Positions 43,738 to 53,167 of a stretch of DNA of 64,000 bases are shown piece after piece (within the stretch, counting starts at the first letter, position 1; every line of letters starts with the position of its first letter). Under the pieces are notes generated by a model that worked only from the letters and a program-made list of their open reading frames with translations, had not been told where the DNA came from and did no database searches. Location: NCBI RefSeq assembly GCF_900112065.1, contig NZ_FOKE01000004.1, forward strand, positions 248,001-312,000, given 5' to 3'. The position numbers were made by a program, and so were the translations under genes. The DNA comes from Cohnella sp. OV330. GTDB lineage: Bacteria > Bacillota > Bacilli > Paenibacillales > Paenibacillaceae.

Positions 43738-44886
43738 CTAAAAATAAACCGAGTATTGGAGCGTTCGGAGAAGCTCGACGGCGCGCTCAAGATCTTCGCC
43801 GTGGCGGAAGGATAAACGAAGCACCCCGGGCACGTCTTCCCTGCTCTCGATAATGTGCAAATTGCTGAGATTGATGCGGGCCTGCCCGAGCTCCGTCGCG
43901 ATCCGTCCGACGATGCCCGGCTGATCGGGCACGTCGACATAGCATTCATGCAGCGAAGTGATCATGCCCTTGCGCCGTTCGGGCAGATTGTCGCGAAACC
44001 GGCCTGCGCCGCTGAACCGCTCGACGATGCCGGCACCTTCACGATCCTCGAGCAGCCGTTCGAACGCGGCGATCTCGCCGCGCCAGTCGGCGAGCAGCTT
44101 GAGCAGGACGTCGCGATTGCCGAGCAAAATGTCCCGCCATATGTATGGATCGCTGGAAGCGATCCGCGTAATGTCGCGGAATCCGCCGGCTGCCAGGCGT
44201 CGATATAAGTCGTTGGATTCATTGTAGCCCGCGATCTGGTTGACCAACGCGACCGCGATAATATGCGGCAGATGACTGATCGCGCCGACGATGTCGTCGT
44301 GGAGGCCCGCCTCGATCTTGACGATATTGGCGCGCGTCCAGCGAAGCAGCTCTTCGAGCCGCTCGATCGCCTCAGTCGGCGTGCCCGACGACGGCGTAAG
44401 TACATAGAACGCGTTTTCGTATAGATCAGGCGTAGCGGCTTCGACGCCGGATCGCTCCGATCCGGCCATCGGATGGCCGCCGATGAACACCGCGCCTTTC
44501 AACTTGAGGCTCTCCGCATACCTCACGACGGAAGCCTTGGTGCTGCCGACGTCCGTAATGATGCATCCGGGCTTCAGCGGCAGCTCGGACAGCCGCTTCA
44601 AATAATCGTCGAGCATGCCTACCGGAACGCACAGCACGATGACGTCTGCGTCCGCCGCCGCCGCTTCGACCGACGTCGTCGCTTCGTCCACGACGCCGAG
44701 CGCCAAATATTTGTCGACCGATGCCGCGTTCACCGAATGGCCGACGATGGTAAGCCCCGGCTTGCCCTTCCAGCATAGCGCCAGCGAACCGCCGATCAAT
44801 CCGACGCCGAAGATGGCGATCCGGAGCGGGGCTTTTCCGTTAGGTGTCGTTTGCGACGTTTCGTGAACGGCTTTGCCTTCGATCAT
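43738..44886 (-). CDS. tyrA: Prephenate dehydrogenase with C-terminal ACT domain
   Basis: A 382-residue NAD enzyme that converts prephenate to 4-hydroxyphenylpyruvate. The Rossmann loop IFGVGLIGGSLAL follows a short extension; VGSTKASVVRY and GGHPMAGSERSG are active-site segments. Residues 310-382 form an ACT domain (CYVDVPDQPGIVGRIATELG), which usually binds tyrosine for feedback control. It follows hisC by 3 bases and ends the trp-hisC-tyrA run, with a strong terminator. Confidence 0.93.
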   Translation of the reverse strand: MIEGKAVHETSQTTPNGKAPLRIAIFGVGLIGGSLALCWKGKPGLTIVGHSVNAASVDKYLALGVVDEATTSVEAAAADADVIVLCVPVGMLDDYLKRLSELPLKPGCIITDVGSTKASVVRYAESLKLKGAVFIGGHPMAGSERSGVEAATPDLYENAFYVLTPSSGTPTEAIERLEELLRWTRANIVKIEAGLHDDIVGAISHLPHIIAVALVNQIAGYNESNDLYRRLAAGGFRDITRIASSDPYIWRDILLGNRDVLLKLLADWRGEIAAFERLLEDREGAGIVERFSGAGRFRDNLPERRKGMITSLHECYVDVPDQPGIVGRIATELGQARINLSNLHIIESREDVPGVLRLSFRHGEDLERAVELLRTLQYSVYF

Positions 44887-44889
44887 ACC

Positions 44890-45987
44890 CTACGCTTGCA
44901 CCCCGATTTCCTGCAAAACGGCTTCAAGCGCTTCCGCGACCTTCGCGTTCTGCTCGGCGCTGCCTACTGTGATGCGGATGCGCGTCGGATAGCCGCGCTG
45001 GCCGGCCCGGATGATGACGCCCTTGCGCAGCAGCGCTTCGAACACTTCAGAAGAAGGACGCTTTACGTCGACCATGATAAAGTTGCCGTGCGCGGGGAAG
45101 TAGTCGAGCCCCAGCCTGTCGAACGCCGCGCGAAGGAATACGAGCCCCTCGCGGTTGGCCGTGCGGCATTTCTCGAGAAATTCGTCGTCGTTCAGCGAAG
45201 CGAGCGCTGCCGCCTGGCCGAATCTCGACGTATTAAACGGCTCGCGCACCTGGTTGATCGAACGGATCAAGCCCGGCGCCCCGATGCCGTAGCCGATGCG
45301 AAGCGAGGCAAGCCCGTAGATTTTCGAGAACGTGCGCAGCAGGATGAGGTTTGGATAGCGCTTCAGCAGCGCCAGGCCGTCCGAATAGGACGGATCCTCC
45401 ACATATTCGCAATAGGCCTCGTCCAATACGACGAGGACGCGGTCCGGCACTTGGTCGAGGAACGCCGTCAGCTCTTCGTCGCTCACGATCGTGCCCGTCG
45501 GATTGTTCGGATTGCAGATCCAAACGATCTTCGTCTTGTCGTTGACTTTGGCCAGCATCGCCAGCAGATCGTGCTTGCCGTCAGCGAGCGGCACTTCTAC
45601 GCTGACACCGTTTTCGATCGTGACGTTGTGCTTGTACTGAGGAAACGTCTCGACGGCCATGACCGTCTCGTCGCCCGGCTGCAGGTAAGCGCGCGCGATC
45701 ATCAATATAATCTCGTCGGAGCCGGCGCCGAATATAATTTGATCGGCGTTCACGCCCGTACGCGTCGCGATCGCGTTCGTCAGCGCGACGGCCGCGCCGT
45801 CCGGATAAATGCTGATTTGCTCAATCTCGCGGCGAATCGCGTCCGCCGCCTTCGGCGAGCTGCCGAAAGGATTTTCGTTGGAAGCCAGCTTGATGACCTC
45901 GTCGAGGCCAAGCTCGCGCTTTACTTCTTCGATCGGCTTGCCGGGTTGATAGACGGGCAAATCGACGATATTCGGTTTGGGCTGCAT
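44890..45987 (-). CDS. hisC: Histidinol-phosphate/aromatic aminotransferase (second HisC paralogue)
   Basis: A 365-residue aminotransferase with VIKLASNENPFGSSP, CNPNNPTGTI and the PLP-lysine site TFSKIYGLASLRIGY. It lies between trpA and tyrA as in B. subtilis, where HisC serves both histidine and tyrosine/phenylalanine synthesis, so an aromatic role is likely. It lacks the N-terminal extension of the copy at 12.7-13.8 kb. AGGAGGAAA precedes the start. Confidence 0.9.
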   Translation of the reverse strand: MQPKPNIVDLPVYQPGKPIEEVKRELGLDEVIKLASNENPFGSSPKAADAIRREIEQISIYPDGAAVALTNAIATRTGVNADQIIFGAGSDEIILMIARAYLQPGDETVMAVETFPQYKHNVTIENGVSVEVPLADGKHDLLAMLAKVNDKTKIVWICNPNNPTGTIVSDEELTAFLDQVPDRVLVVLDEAYCEYVEDPSYSDGLALLKRYPNLILLRTFSKIYGLASLRIGYGIGAPGLIRSINQVREPFNTSRFGQAAALASLNDDEFLEKCRTANREGLVFLRAAFDRLGLDYFPAHGNFIMVDVKRPSSEVFEALLRKGVIIRAGQRGYPTRIRITVGSAEQNAKVAEALEAVLQEIGVQA

Positions 45988-46018
45988 AGGATGGTTTCCT
46001 CCCTGGCTTCATCATAAA

Positions 46019-46044
46019 GGACGGAGCGATTGTCCGCTCCGTCC
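46019..46044 (-). terminator. Hairpin after trpA
   Basis: GGACGGAGCG and CGCTCCGTCC form a perfect 10-base stem, followed on the minus strand by only TTTAT. It lies about 140 bases after trpA and 30 before hisC, so it may partly separate trp from hisC-tyrA. Confidence 0.55.
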
Positions 46045-46185
46045 CAAGAACAACATGCCTCTATTGTGACATATCTCTATGTCGCTGTACAGATGCAAAG
46101 CTTTCAAGCGAGCGCCTGCCGCTCGCTGCCTTTTCCCGTCCCCACGCATCCGTCTGCTAGCTGCCGGCGTCCGCTCGCTTCCCTG

Positions 46186-47031
46186 CTAGGCTTTCTCGGG
46201 TTTGCGCGGCTTCAAATCCGCGATAAACGCCTGTACCGCAGCGAGCCCGGCCTCCGTCAATCCGGTATCGCCTAGCGCTTCCGGCGGCAGCGACGCTTCC
46301 ACCTGGCGCACGATCGCGCTGCCGACGATAACGCCGTCGGCCACGCCGGCGAATCGCTCCGCCTGCTCGCGCGAGGAGATGCCGAAGCCGACGCAGATCG
46401 GCACGCTGGACGCGCGGCGAACCGTCGCCAAAAACCGGTCGATGCCCGCGTGAAAATCGGACCGCACGCCGGTCACGCCGAGCGACGACACGCAATAGAC
46501 GAAGCCCTTCGCCTTGGAAGCGATCCGTTCGACGCGCGCCTCGGACGTCGGCGCCACGAGCGGGATGAGATGGACGCCCGTCCGCTCCGCGATCCCGCGC
46601 ACCTCCGCGTCCTCTTCGAGCGGCAGGTCGGGGATGATGACCCCGCTGAAGCCGTGCTCCTGCAGCAGGCCGAAAAACCGCTCGAGTCCAAGCTGCAGCG
46701 CCGGGTTGAAGTAAGTAAACAAAATGAACGGCATCCGTACGCCTGCCGCGCGCGCCTTGCTCGCGACGCCGATGCAGTCGGTCAGCGAGATCCGGCGGCG
46801 GAGCGCCCGCTCGGAGGCGCGCTGGATGACGGGGCCGTCGGCCAGCGGATCCGAATAGGGCACGCCGAGCTCGATCATATGCGCGCCCGCCGCTTCTGCG
46901 GCGGCGATGAGCTTGACCGAGGTGTCGAGGTCGGGATCGCCCATCGTCAGAAAAGGAATAAGAGCCGTCTCTCCCCGCGCGGAAAGCTCCGCGAATACGG
47001 TGTCGATGGCGTTCGCCGTAGCCGTGCTCAT
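46186..47031 (-). CDS. trpA: Tryptophan synthase alpha subunit
   Basis: A 281-residue TIM barrel that cleaves indoleglycerol phosphate. It shows [30 protein letters not shown] with the catalytic Glu/Asp area, and VCVGFGIS-like phosphate loop [12 protein letters not shown]. The start overlaps trpB by ATGA, as expected for subunits of one complex. It is last in trpEDCFBA. Confidence 0.95.
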   Translation of the reverse strand: MSTATANAIDTVFAELSARGETALIPFLTMGDPDLDTSVKLIAAAEAAGAHMIELGVPYSDPLADGPVIQRASERALRRRISLTDCIGVASKARAAGVRMPFILFTYFNPALQLGLERFFGLLQEHGFSGVIIPDLPLEEDAEVRGIAERTGVHLIPLVAPTSEARVERIASKAKGFVYCVSSLGVTGVRSDFHAGIDRFLATVRRASSVPICVGFGISSREQAERFAGVADGVIVGSAIVRQVEASLPPEALGDTGLTEAGLAAVQAFIADLKPRKPEKA

Positions 47032-48230
47032 GGCAGATCCCCTCCCAAATATCCGATAATCGACTCGACGTCTTTATCCCCGCGCCCTGACAGGTTGATG
47101 ACGACCGTCTGTTCCTTAGGAAGCGTAGGCGCCAGCTTCAGCGTATGCGCCACGGCATGCGCCGATTCGAGCGCCGGGATGATGCCTTCCTTGCGGGACA
47201 GCAGCTGCAGGGCGTCTAGCGCCTCCGCGTCCGTGATCGGCACGTATTCCGCGCGCTTGATATCCTTCAGGTAGGCGTGCTCCGGCCCGATGCCCGGATA
47301 GTCGAGACCCGCGGAGATCGAATGCGCTTCTTGCACTTGTCCGCCTTCGTCTTGAAGCACGTAGCTCATCGATCCCTGGAATACGCCCGGCGTCCCCTTG
47401 GTCATCGTCGCGGCGTGCTTATCCGTATCGACGCCGCGGCCTGCCGCTTCGACGCCGATCAAGCGTACGGACGTATCTGCCACGAACGGATGGAAAATGC
47501 CCATCGCATTGCTGCCGCCGCCGACAGCCGCGACGATGACATCGGGCAGCCTGCCTTCCGCTTCGAGAATCTGGTCCTTCGTCTCGAGGCCGATGACGCG
47601 CTGGAAATCCCGAACCATCATCGGATAAGGATGCGGGCCCGTAACCGATCCGAGAATGTAATACGTGTCGTCGACGTGGCTGACCCAGTAGCGCAGCGTC
47701 TCGTTGCAGGCGTCCTTCAGCGTACGGGTGCCCGAGGTAACGGGTACGACCTCGGCGCCGAGCAGCTTCATGCGGAAAACGTTCAGCGCCTGACGCTTCG
47801 TGTCCTCCTCGCCCATGAACACCTTGCATTCGAGGCCGAGCAGCGCGGCGACCGTCGCGGAAGCGACGCCATGCTGGCCAGCGCCCGTCTCGGCGATGAT
47901 TTTCTTTTTGCCCATCCGCTTCGCCAGCACCGCTTGACCGATCGTATTGTTGATCTTGTGGGCGCCGGTATGGTTCAGGTCCTCGCGCTTCAGATAGATC
48001 TTGGCTCCCCCGAGATGCTCGGTGAGGCGCTCCGCGTAGTACAGCGGCGTCGGACGTCCCGAATATTGCTTGAGCAAATAACGGACTTCCGCCAGAAAAT
48101 CGGGATCGTCCTTGTAGCGGTTGTATGCTTCCTCCAGCTCGTACAGCGCGTTCATCAGCGTCTCGGGCACGTACCGCCCGCCGAAGGTGCCGAATCGGCC
48201 GTAAGCGTCCGGCACTTGAGTCGTCGTCAT
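47028..48230 (-). CDS. trpB: Tryptophan synthase beta subunit
   Basis: A 400-residue PLP enzyme joining indole and serine. The PLP lysine is in [15 protein letters not shown], with [11 protein letters not shown] and the phosphate-binding GGGSNAMG. Sequence is very well conserved over full length. It overlaps trpF by four bases upstream and trpA downstream, inside the TRAP-controlled operon. Confidence 0.96.
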   Translation of the reverse strand: MTTTQVPDAYGRFGTFGGRYVPETLMNALYELEEAYNRYKDDPDFLAEVRYLLKQYSGRPTPLYYAERLTEHLGGAKIYLKREDLNHTGAHKINNTIGQAVLAKRMGKKKIIAETGAGQHGVASATVAALLGLECKVFMGEEDTKRQALNVFRMKLLGAEVVPVTSGTRTLKDACNETLRYWVSHVDDTYYILGSVTGPHPYPMMVRDFQRVIGLETKDQILEAEGRLPDVIVAAVGGGSNAMGIFHPFVADTSVRLIGVEAAGRGVDTDKHAATMTKGTPGVFQGSMSYVLQDEGGQVQEAHSISAGLDYPGIGPEHAYLKDIKRAEYVPITDAEALDALQLLSRKEGIIPALESAHAVAHTLKLAPTLPKEQTVVINLSGRGDKDVESIIGYLGGDLP

Positions 48231-48985
48231 GATTGCTGCTTCACCCTTTCCGCGAATGCGGCGATTTTAGTCGCGTCCTTGACGCCGTTCGTCTCGACGC
48301 CGCTTGAAATGTCAACGCCGTCAGGCTTGTAGGCCGACAACAATTCCCTTACGTTGTCCGGATCCAGGCCGCCCGCCACGAACAAACGAATGCCCGCAGC
48401 CTTGGCCGCCCGCTCGTAGGCCGGAATCACTTCCCATGGAAAGGCGCGTCCCGTGCCGCCGCCGGCCGTGTCGATCAGCACGGCAGATACGGCGCCGGCG
48501 TAGGCTGCCAGCCGCGCGGGTCCGCTATAAGCCGCTTCGCCTTCGGCCGCAAATCCGCCCGATGCTCCGTCCTCGCCTCCAGCGGACAGCGCGCGCCATA
48601 CTTCTACGTTAAAGCGACGGCCGACCTCCCGGCAAAAATCCGGCGTTTCCCCTTTGCCGTGCAGCTGTACGACGTCCAGCGGCGCTGCCGCGAGGGCGGC
48701 TTCTAGCGCCTCGATCGTCGGATCGACGAACACGCCGACGGCAAGCGGCGGACGACCTCCGGCCATGCCGGATTCGCGCGACGCGCGGATCAGCTCGCCC
48801 GCCAGCTCCGGCGTCACGTATCGCCGGCTCTTCGGCGCGAAAATGAAGCCGATGTAGTCGACGGGGAGGCCGTCCATCGATGCAAGCGTCTCCGCTTGCA
48901 TGATACCGCAGATTTTTACCGCCGGACGCTCGGAAGAATTCGCGTCATCCAGCGGCGTCCGATTTTTTTCGTCCGTACCGCTCAT
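48227..48985 (-). CDS. trpF: Phosphoribosylanthranilate isomerase
   Basis: A 252-residue TIM-barrel isomerase of tryptophan synthesis. [12 protein letters not shown] carries the catalytic Cys, and DVVQLHGKG and [11 protein letters not shown] are family segments. The first 20 residues form a short polar extension. The start at 48985 overlaps the trpC stop by ATGA; the open frame extends further upstream but through trpC in another frame. Around residues 135-160 there is a Gly/Ala-rich insertion. Confidence 0.93.
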   Translation of the reverse strand: MSGTDEKNRTPLDDANSSERPAVKICGIMQAETLASMDGLPVDYIGFIFAPKSRRYVTPELAGELIRASRESGMAGGRPPLAVGVFVDPTIEALEAALAAAPLDVVQLHGKGETPDFCREVGRRFNVEVWRALSAGGEDGASGGFAAEGEAAYSGPARLAAYAGAVSAVLIDTAGGGTGRAFPWEVIPAYERAAKAAGIRLFVAGGLDPDNVRELLSAYKPDGVDISSGVETNGVKDATKIAAFAERVKQQS

Positions 48986-49794
48986 CCTGCGGCTCCGGTC
49001 TTGACGACGGGACCGAGCAAGCCTTCGATCGCCGCGCCGACGTCCGGCTGCCGCATGAAGTGCTCGCCGACGAGGACGGCTTGCGCGCCCGCTTGGCCGA
49101 CGAACGCGATATCGTCCTGCGAAGCGATCGCGCTCTCGCTGACGGCCGTGACGCCTTTCGGCATGAGCGCGATCAGCTGCTCCGTTACCGACAGGTCGGT
49201 CTCGAACGTGTGCAGATTGCGATTGTTTACGCCGATGAGCGTCGCGAGCCCGACTTCGAGCACCGTCTCGAGCTCGGGACGGTCGTGAACCTCGACGAGC
49301 ACGTCCAGCCCGATGTCGCGCGCGAGCCGATGATAGGCGTCGAGCTGACGCTTGTCCAATATGGCCGCGATGAGCAGGATCGCGTCGGCGCCGATGAGCC
49401 GCGCTTCGTAGATTTGACGCTCGTCGATCGTAAAGTCTTTGCGCAGCAGCGGGACGTTCACGCCTTCGCGGACGCCGCGCAAATAATCGTTGCTGCCTTG
49501 AAAATACTGAACGTCGGTCAGTACCGAGATGCAATCCGTGCCGGCCGCTTCATAGGCTTTGGCCAGCTCGACCGGATGAAAGTCGGGCCGGATGAGCCCC
49601 TTGGAGGGGCTCGCCTTCTTCACCTCGGCGATCAGTCCGACCGGACGGCGGCGGCGGCCCGCCTGAAGCGTCGCTTCGAAGCCCAGGCAAGCGGGCAGGC
49701 TCGCGATCTCGCGCTCCGCGACGCTTAAGTTCATCGAAGACTTCAACGCCGCCGCTTCTTCTTTCTTAGTCGCTACGATCCGCTCAAGAAACAT
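48982..49794 (-). CDS. trpC: Indole-3-glycerol phosphate synthase
   Basis: A 270-residue TIM barrel that closes the indole ring. It shows VGLIAEVKKASPSKGLI with the catalytic Glu/Lys, LLRKDFTIDE and IGVNNRNLHTFE. It overlaps trpD by 11 bases and trpF by 4, so translation is coupled along the operon. Confidence 0.95.
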   Translation of the reverse strand: MFLERIVATKKEEAAALKSSMNLSVAEREIASLPACLGFEATLQAGRRRRPVGLIAEVKKASPSKGLIRPDFHPVELAKAYEAAGTDCISVLTDVQYFQGSNDYLRGVREGVNVPLLRKDFTIDERQIYEARLIGADAILLIAAILDKRQLDAYHRLARDIGLDVLVEVHDRPELETVLEVGLATLIGVNNRNLHTFETDLSVTEQLIALMPKGVTAVSESAIASQDDIAFVGQAGAQAVLVGEHFMRQPDVGAAIEGLLGPVVKTGAAG

Positions 49795-50839
49795 GTCCGA
49801 GTTCCTCCGTCCGCTGAATCCATTCCGCCAGCTTCGCGTTCGCTGCGCCCGAGTCGATCGTCTCCGCAGCGAGCTTGACGCCCTCCGCCAGGCTGTCCGC
49901 CCGACCGGCTACATAAATGCAGGCGCCGGCGTTAGCCAGAACGACGTCGCGGTAGGCCCCGCGCTCCCCGGCCAGAATGCGGCGCACGATGTCGGCGTTT
50001 TCGGTCGCGTCGCCGCCGATCAGCTCCCCGAGCGGCAGCGTCGTAAGGCCCAGGTCTTCTGGCGTAATATCGTAAGTCGTGACGACGCCGTCCTTCAGCT
50101 CCGATACTTGCGTCGGCGCGGACAGGCTGATCTCGTCGAGTCCGTCATGGCTGCCGACGACCATCGCGCGCTTCAACCCGAGCCTGCCGAGCACGGCGGC
50201 GACGACATCGGTCTTGGTCCTGTCGTACAAGCCCATCAGCTGACGATCGGCGCCCGCCGGATTCGCGAGCGGCCCGAGCATATTGAAGATCGTGCGGACG
50301 CCGAGCTCCTTGCGGGGGCCCGCAGCGTGCTTCAAGGCCGGATGGTACAGCTGGGCGAACATGAACGTGATGCCCGTATCGCGCAGGCAAGCCGCGGCTT
50401 GCTCCGCCGTCAACTGAATGTTAACGCCGAGCGCCTCGAGCACGTCCGCGCTTCCGGCTTTGCCGCTCATCGCGCGGTTGCCGTGCTTCGCCACTCTCGC
50501 GCCCGCGGCCGCGGCGACGATCGCCGACGAGGTGGAAATATTGAATTTATGAATGCCCGAGCCGCCCGTGCCGCACGTGTCCAGCAGGTCCTCGTGAGGA
50601 GCCGCCACCTTGCTTCCGAAGTCCCGCAGCGCCTCCGCGAAGCCGGTGATTTCTTCGATGCTCTCGCCCTTGAGCCGGAGCGCGACCATCGCCGCGCCGA
50701 TCTGCGCGGGCGTCGCTTCGCCCCGCATGATGAGGCTCATCACGCCGTGCGCTTCTTCCTTCAGCAGATCGTGGCCGGCCATGAGCTTCGCCATCGCTTG
50801 CGGCATCGTGATATTCGCGTCTATTACCGTCATCGTCAT
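49784..50839 (-). CDS. trpD: Anthranilate phosphoribosyltransferase
   Basis: A 351-residue enzyme with the diphosphate-binding loop DTCGTGGSGIHKFNIST and KHGNRAMSGKAGSADVLE. It adds phosphoribose to anthranilate. It follows trpE by 27 bases, with no trpG between them; the amidotransferase subunit must be encoded elsewhere, probably as a shared PabA/TrpG in the folate operon as in B. subtilis. Confidence 0.95.
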   Translation of the reverse strand: MTMTVIDANITMPQAMAKLMAGHDLLKEEAHGVMSLIMRGEATPAQIGAAMVALRLKGESIEEITGFAEALRDFGSKVAAPHEDLLDTCGTGGSGIHKFNISTSSAIVAAAAGARVAKHGNRAMSGKAGSADVLEALGVNIQLTAEQAAACLRDTGITFMFAQLYHPALKHAAGPRKELGVRTIFNMLGPLANPAGADRQLMGLYDRTKTDVVAAVLGRLGLKRAMVVGSHDGLDEISLSAPTQVSELKDGVVTTYDITPEDLGLTTLPLGELIGGDATENADIVRRILAGERGAYRDVVLANAGACIYVAGRADSLAEGVKLAAETIDSGAANAKLAEWIQRTEELGHVS

Positions 50840-50866
50840 ACCCTCCCGAGCTATAGTTTGAGCCGA

Positions 50867-52450
50867 TCAATCGTAGTCCAGATTCGTGCCGCGGTCGCCC
50901 GCCATGACGATCAGCCTGCCCTGCTTCGTCTTCGCCGGCGGAGGGAACATCGCTTCAGCGGCGCGGATCGCCTTGAGGCAGCCCTTGGCCTTATTGACCG
51001 TCTCTTCATATTCGCTCTCCGGCACGGAATCCCATACGATCCCCGCTCCCGCTTGCACGTAGGCTTTGCCGCCCTTGAACACGATCGTGCGGATCGTGAT
51101 GCACGTATCCATGTTGCCGGAGAAGCCGAAGTAGCCGATGGCGCCCGCGTACGCGCCCCGCGCCTCGCGCTCCAGCTCGGAGATGATCTCCATCGCGCGC
51201 AGCTTCGGCGCGCCGGACACGGTGCCTGCCGGCAGGCAGGACAGGAACGCGTCGAAAAACGTTTTGTCCGGAGCGAGCTTGCCCGTGACGTTGGACACGA
51301 TGTGCATGACGTGCGAGTACCGCTCGATCTCCATGTACGAATCGCACCGCACCGTGCCGAATTCGGAGACGCGCCCCAGGTCGTTGCGGCCCAGATCGAC
51401 CAGCATGACATGCTCCGCGCGTTCCTTCTCGTCCGCGAGCAGCTCCTGGGCGAGGGCGGCGTCTTCTTCGGGCGTGCGGCCTCTCGGACGCGTGCCCGCG
51501 ATCGGCCGAGTCTCGACGCGGTCGCCGTCGACCTTGACGAGCAGCTCGGGCGAGGCGCCTACGATTACCTCGTCGCCCAGTTTCAGCATGTACATGTACG
51601 GCGACGGGTTCATCGTCCTCAGCATCCGGTATACTTGAAGCGGATCGACCTCGGTCTCGATGTGGAAGCGCTGGGAGAGCACGACTTGGAAGATATCGCC
51701 CGCCCTGATGTATTCTTTCGCTTGGCCCACGTTCGCGATGAACTGCTCTTTGGTCAGGTTAGACCTGACATCCCCGAGTTCGGGATCGACGGGCGGCGTA
51801 CCCACGGCGGGAGCCGATGGCGGCAGCGGCTGACGCATGCGCGCGATCGTATCGTCCATGCTCGCGGAAACCTTATCGTATTCTCGTTCGATCTCTTCTT
51901 CGGTTGCGCCGTCCGTCACATGCACGTTGCCGATGACGAGCACCTGCTGCTTGAAGTGGTCGAAAACGACGATGCGGTCGCAGAACATGAAGTGCATGTC
52001 GTCCATGTTCAGGTCGTCCTCGCGATGCGCCGGCAGCCTGCGCTCGTAATACTGCAGCAGGTCGTAACCGAAAAAACCGATCGCGCCGCCCGTAAACGGC
52101 GGAAGATCAGGCAGCGCGGGACTGCGATAGCCCCGGAGTCGCTCTCGCAGGAGCTTCAGCGGATCCGTCGTCTCGAACGTCTCCTCGCGTCCTCCCTGCT
52201 CGATCGTCACCTTGTTCGTTTTCAGCCGAAGCACCATGAACGGATCCGTGCCGATGAACGAATATCTCGCCCATTTGATGCCGCCCTCCACGCTTTCGAG
52301 CAAGAAGGCGCGCCCCCCCTGGCCGAGCTGCTGGAAGACGCGAATCGGCGTCTCCGTATCCGCCATCAACCTTCTGACGACCGGAATGACATTATAGGCG
52401 CCTGACAGCCGAATAACCTCCTGAAGTTCTTTCCCGCGCTGCTGTTCCAT
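50867..52450 (-). CDS. trpE: Anthranilate synthase component I
   Basis: A 527-residue chorismate-utilising enzyme. The C-terminal half has GDIFQVVLSQRF, the IAGTRPRG motif, the FGTVRCDSYMEIERYSHVMHIVSNV region (shortened) and LPAGTVSGAPK. The start is set at ATG 52450, 9 bases from GGGGAG; a TTG at 52480 lacks a site. Expression is controlled by the TRAP attenuator just upstream, and the enzyme itself usually by tryptophan feedback. Confidence 0.95.
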   Translation of the reverse strand: MEQQRGKELQEVIRLSGAYNVIPVVRRLMADTETPIRVFQQLGQGGRAFLLESVEGGIKWARYSFIGTDPFMVLRLKTNKVTIEQGGREETFETTDPLKLLRERLRGYRSPALPDLPPFTGGAIGFFGYDLLQYYERRLPAHREDDLNMDDMHFMFCDRIVVFDHFKQQVLVIGNVHVTDGATEEEIEREYDKVSASMDDTIARMRQPLPPSAPAVGTPPVDPELGDVRSNLTKEQFIANVGQAKEYIRAGDIFQVVLSQRFHIETEVDPLQVYRMLRTMNPSPYMYMLKLGDEVIVGASPELLVKVDGDRVETRPIAGTRPRGRTPEEDAALAQELLADEKERAEHVMLVDLGRNDLGRVSEFGTVRCDSYMEIERYSHVMHIVSNVTGKLAPDKTFFDAFLSCLPAGTVSGAPKLRAMEIISELEREARGAYAGAIGYFGFSGNMDTCITIRTIVFKGGKAYVQAGAGIVWDSVPESEYEETVNKAKGCLKAIRAAEAMFPPPAKTKQGRLIVMAGDRGTNLDYD

Positions 52451-52545
52451 CTCTTGTATCTCCCCTCTCCAAATCCGCAACCGGTGCGGACCCGCCGATG
52501 CGCCGGCTCTGATGCCGGCGATTGAAGCACGAGCCTTGTAAACGC

Positions 52546-52574
52546 AAAAATCACCTCTGCGACCGCAGAGGTGA
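52546..52574 (-). terminator. trp operon attenuator (intrinsic terminator)
   Basis: TCACCTCTGC (52574-52565) and GCAGAGGTGA (52560-52551) make a perfect 10-base stem with loop GGTC, followed by five T on the minus strand, about 100 bases before trpE. Its 5' arm can alternatively pair with the GAG-repeat region at 52700-52691. Confidence 0.9.
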
Positions 52575-52679
52575 CATCATAGATAAGGGATATGTAGACG
52601 CGCAATCGCCCGGACGTATGTCCCGGTCCGCTCGCTGCCTATGCCGACTTCACGATCCGCAAGGAACCGTATCCGGCCG

Positions 52680-52707
52680 CTCCGCTCATCTCATCTCTGC
52701 TCGTCTC
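52680..52707 (-). promoter_or_regulatory. TRAP-binding site (GAG repeats) and antiterminator arm in the trp leader
   Basis: On the minus strand six GAG triplets occur at an exact 5-base period (starting at 52707, 52702, 52697, 52692, 52687 and 52682), each separated by two bases: the signature of a TRAP RNA site. Bases 52700-52691 pair with 9 of 10 positions of the terminator 5' arm (52574-52565). Tryptophan-bound TRAP on the triplets would block this antiterminator and let the terminator form. B. subtilis has eleven (G/U)AG triplets; only six strict ones are seen here. The TRAP gene mtrB is at 62867-63091. Confidence 0.88.
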
Positions 52708-52764
52708 ACCCGCGCGTAAGTCGTCGTCCCTCCGGCCGACGGTTCTGCGCCAAGTAATGTTTCT

Positions 52765-52794
52765 ACTATAGCATCGCCGGAGGGCGGGCGTCAA
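52765..52794 (-). promoter_or_regulatory. Promoter of the trp operon
   Basis: TTGACG (52794-52789) and TATAGT (52770-52765) are 18 bases apart on the minus strand. The -35 overlaps the aroH stop codon, so trp has an internal promoter inside the aro-trp supercluster, with a leader of about 305 bases. Confidence 0.75.
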
Positions 52795-53162
52795 CGGGCG
52801 GACGACAGATCCGGCCGGAGCTTGACCGCTTCGCCGAGATAGACATGGCGGATCTCCGCTTGCGTCGCATCCGTATTCACGTGGACCATGAGCCGGATAC
52901 AGCGCTCAAGCCCGCCTTTGACGGGAATCTCCACCGAACACATCAACGGCACGAGTTCCCAGCCGGCCATTCTCCGAATCGCGCTCGCCGGGAACGTCGC
53001 GTCCAAATCCGGCGTCACCGTAATGAATACGCTGCAGATGTCCTCGGGGTGCGTGCCGTTCTCTTCTACGATCGCGTCCAGCAGCTCGATCGTCGCTTCT
53101 AATATAGGTGCTGCTTCATTGGCGTCCACCGTAATGGCGCCTCGAATGCCTCTCATGCTCAT
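52791..53162 (-). CDS. aroH: Chorismate mutase (AroH type)
   Basis: A 123-residue trimeric chorismate mutase that makes prephenate for tyrosine and phenylalanine. It begins MRGIRGAITVDAN after two extra residues and contains DICSVFITVTPDLDATFPA with the active-site Arg/Glu region nearby. The start at 53162 follows GAGGAGG by 10 bases. It is the last gene of aroC-aroB-aroH; the trp promoter begins in its stop codon. Confidence 0.94.
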   Translation of the reverse strand: MSMRGIRGAITVDANEAAPILEATIELLDAIVEENGTHPEDICSVFITVTPDLDATFPASAIRRMAGWELVPLMCSVEIPVKGGLERCIRLMVHVNTDATQAEIRHVYLGEAVKLRPDLSSAR

Positions 53163-53167
53163 GCGCT

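Noticed and set aside
46045-46185. Small gene between trpA and hisC
   Set aside because: Only short frames without ribosome sites; apart from the hairpin at 46019-46044 I see nothing supportable here.
49793-52405. An 870-codon open frame on the plus strand opposite trpD and trpE
   Set aside because: It is antisense to two unmistakable genes, is rich in Arg/Ala/Asp/Leu as expected for a GC-rich shadow frame, and has no family features.
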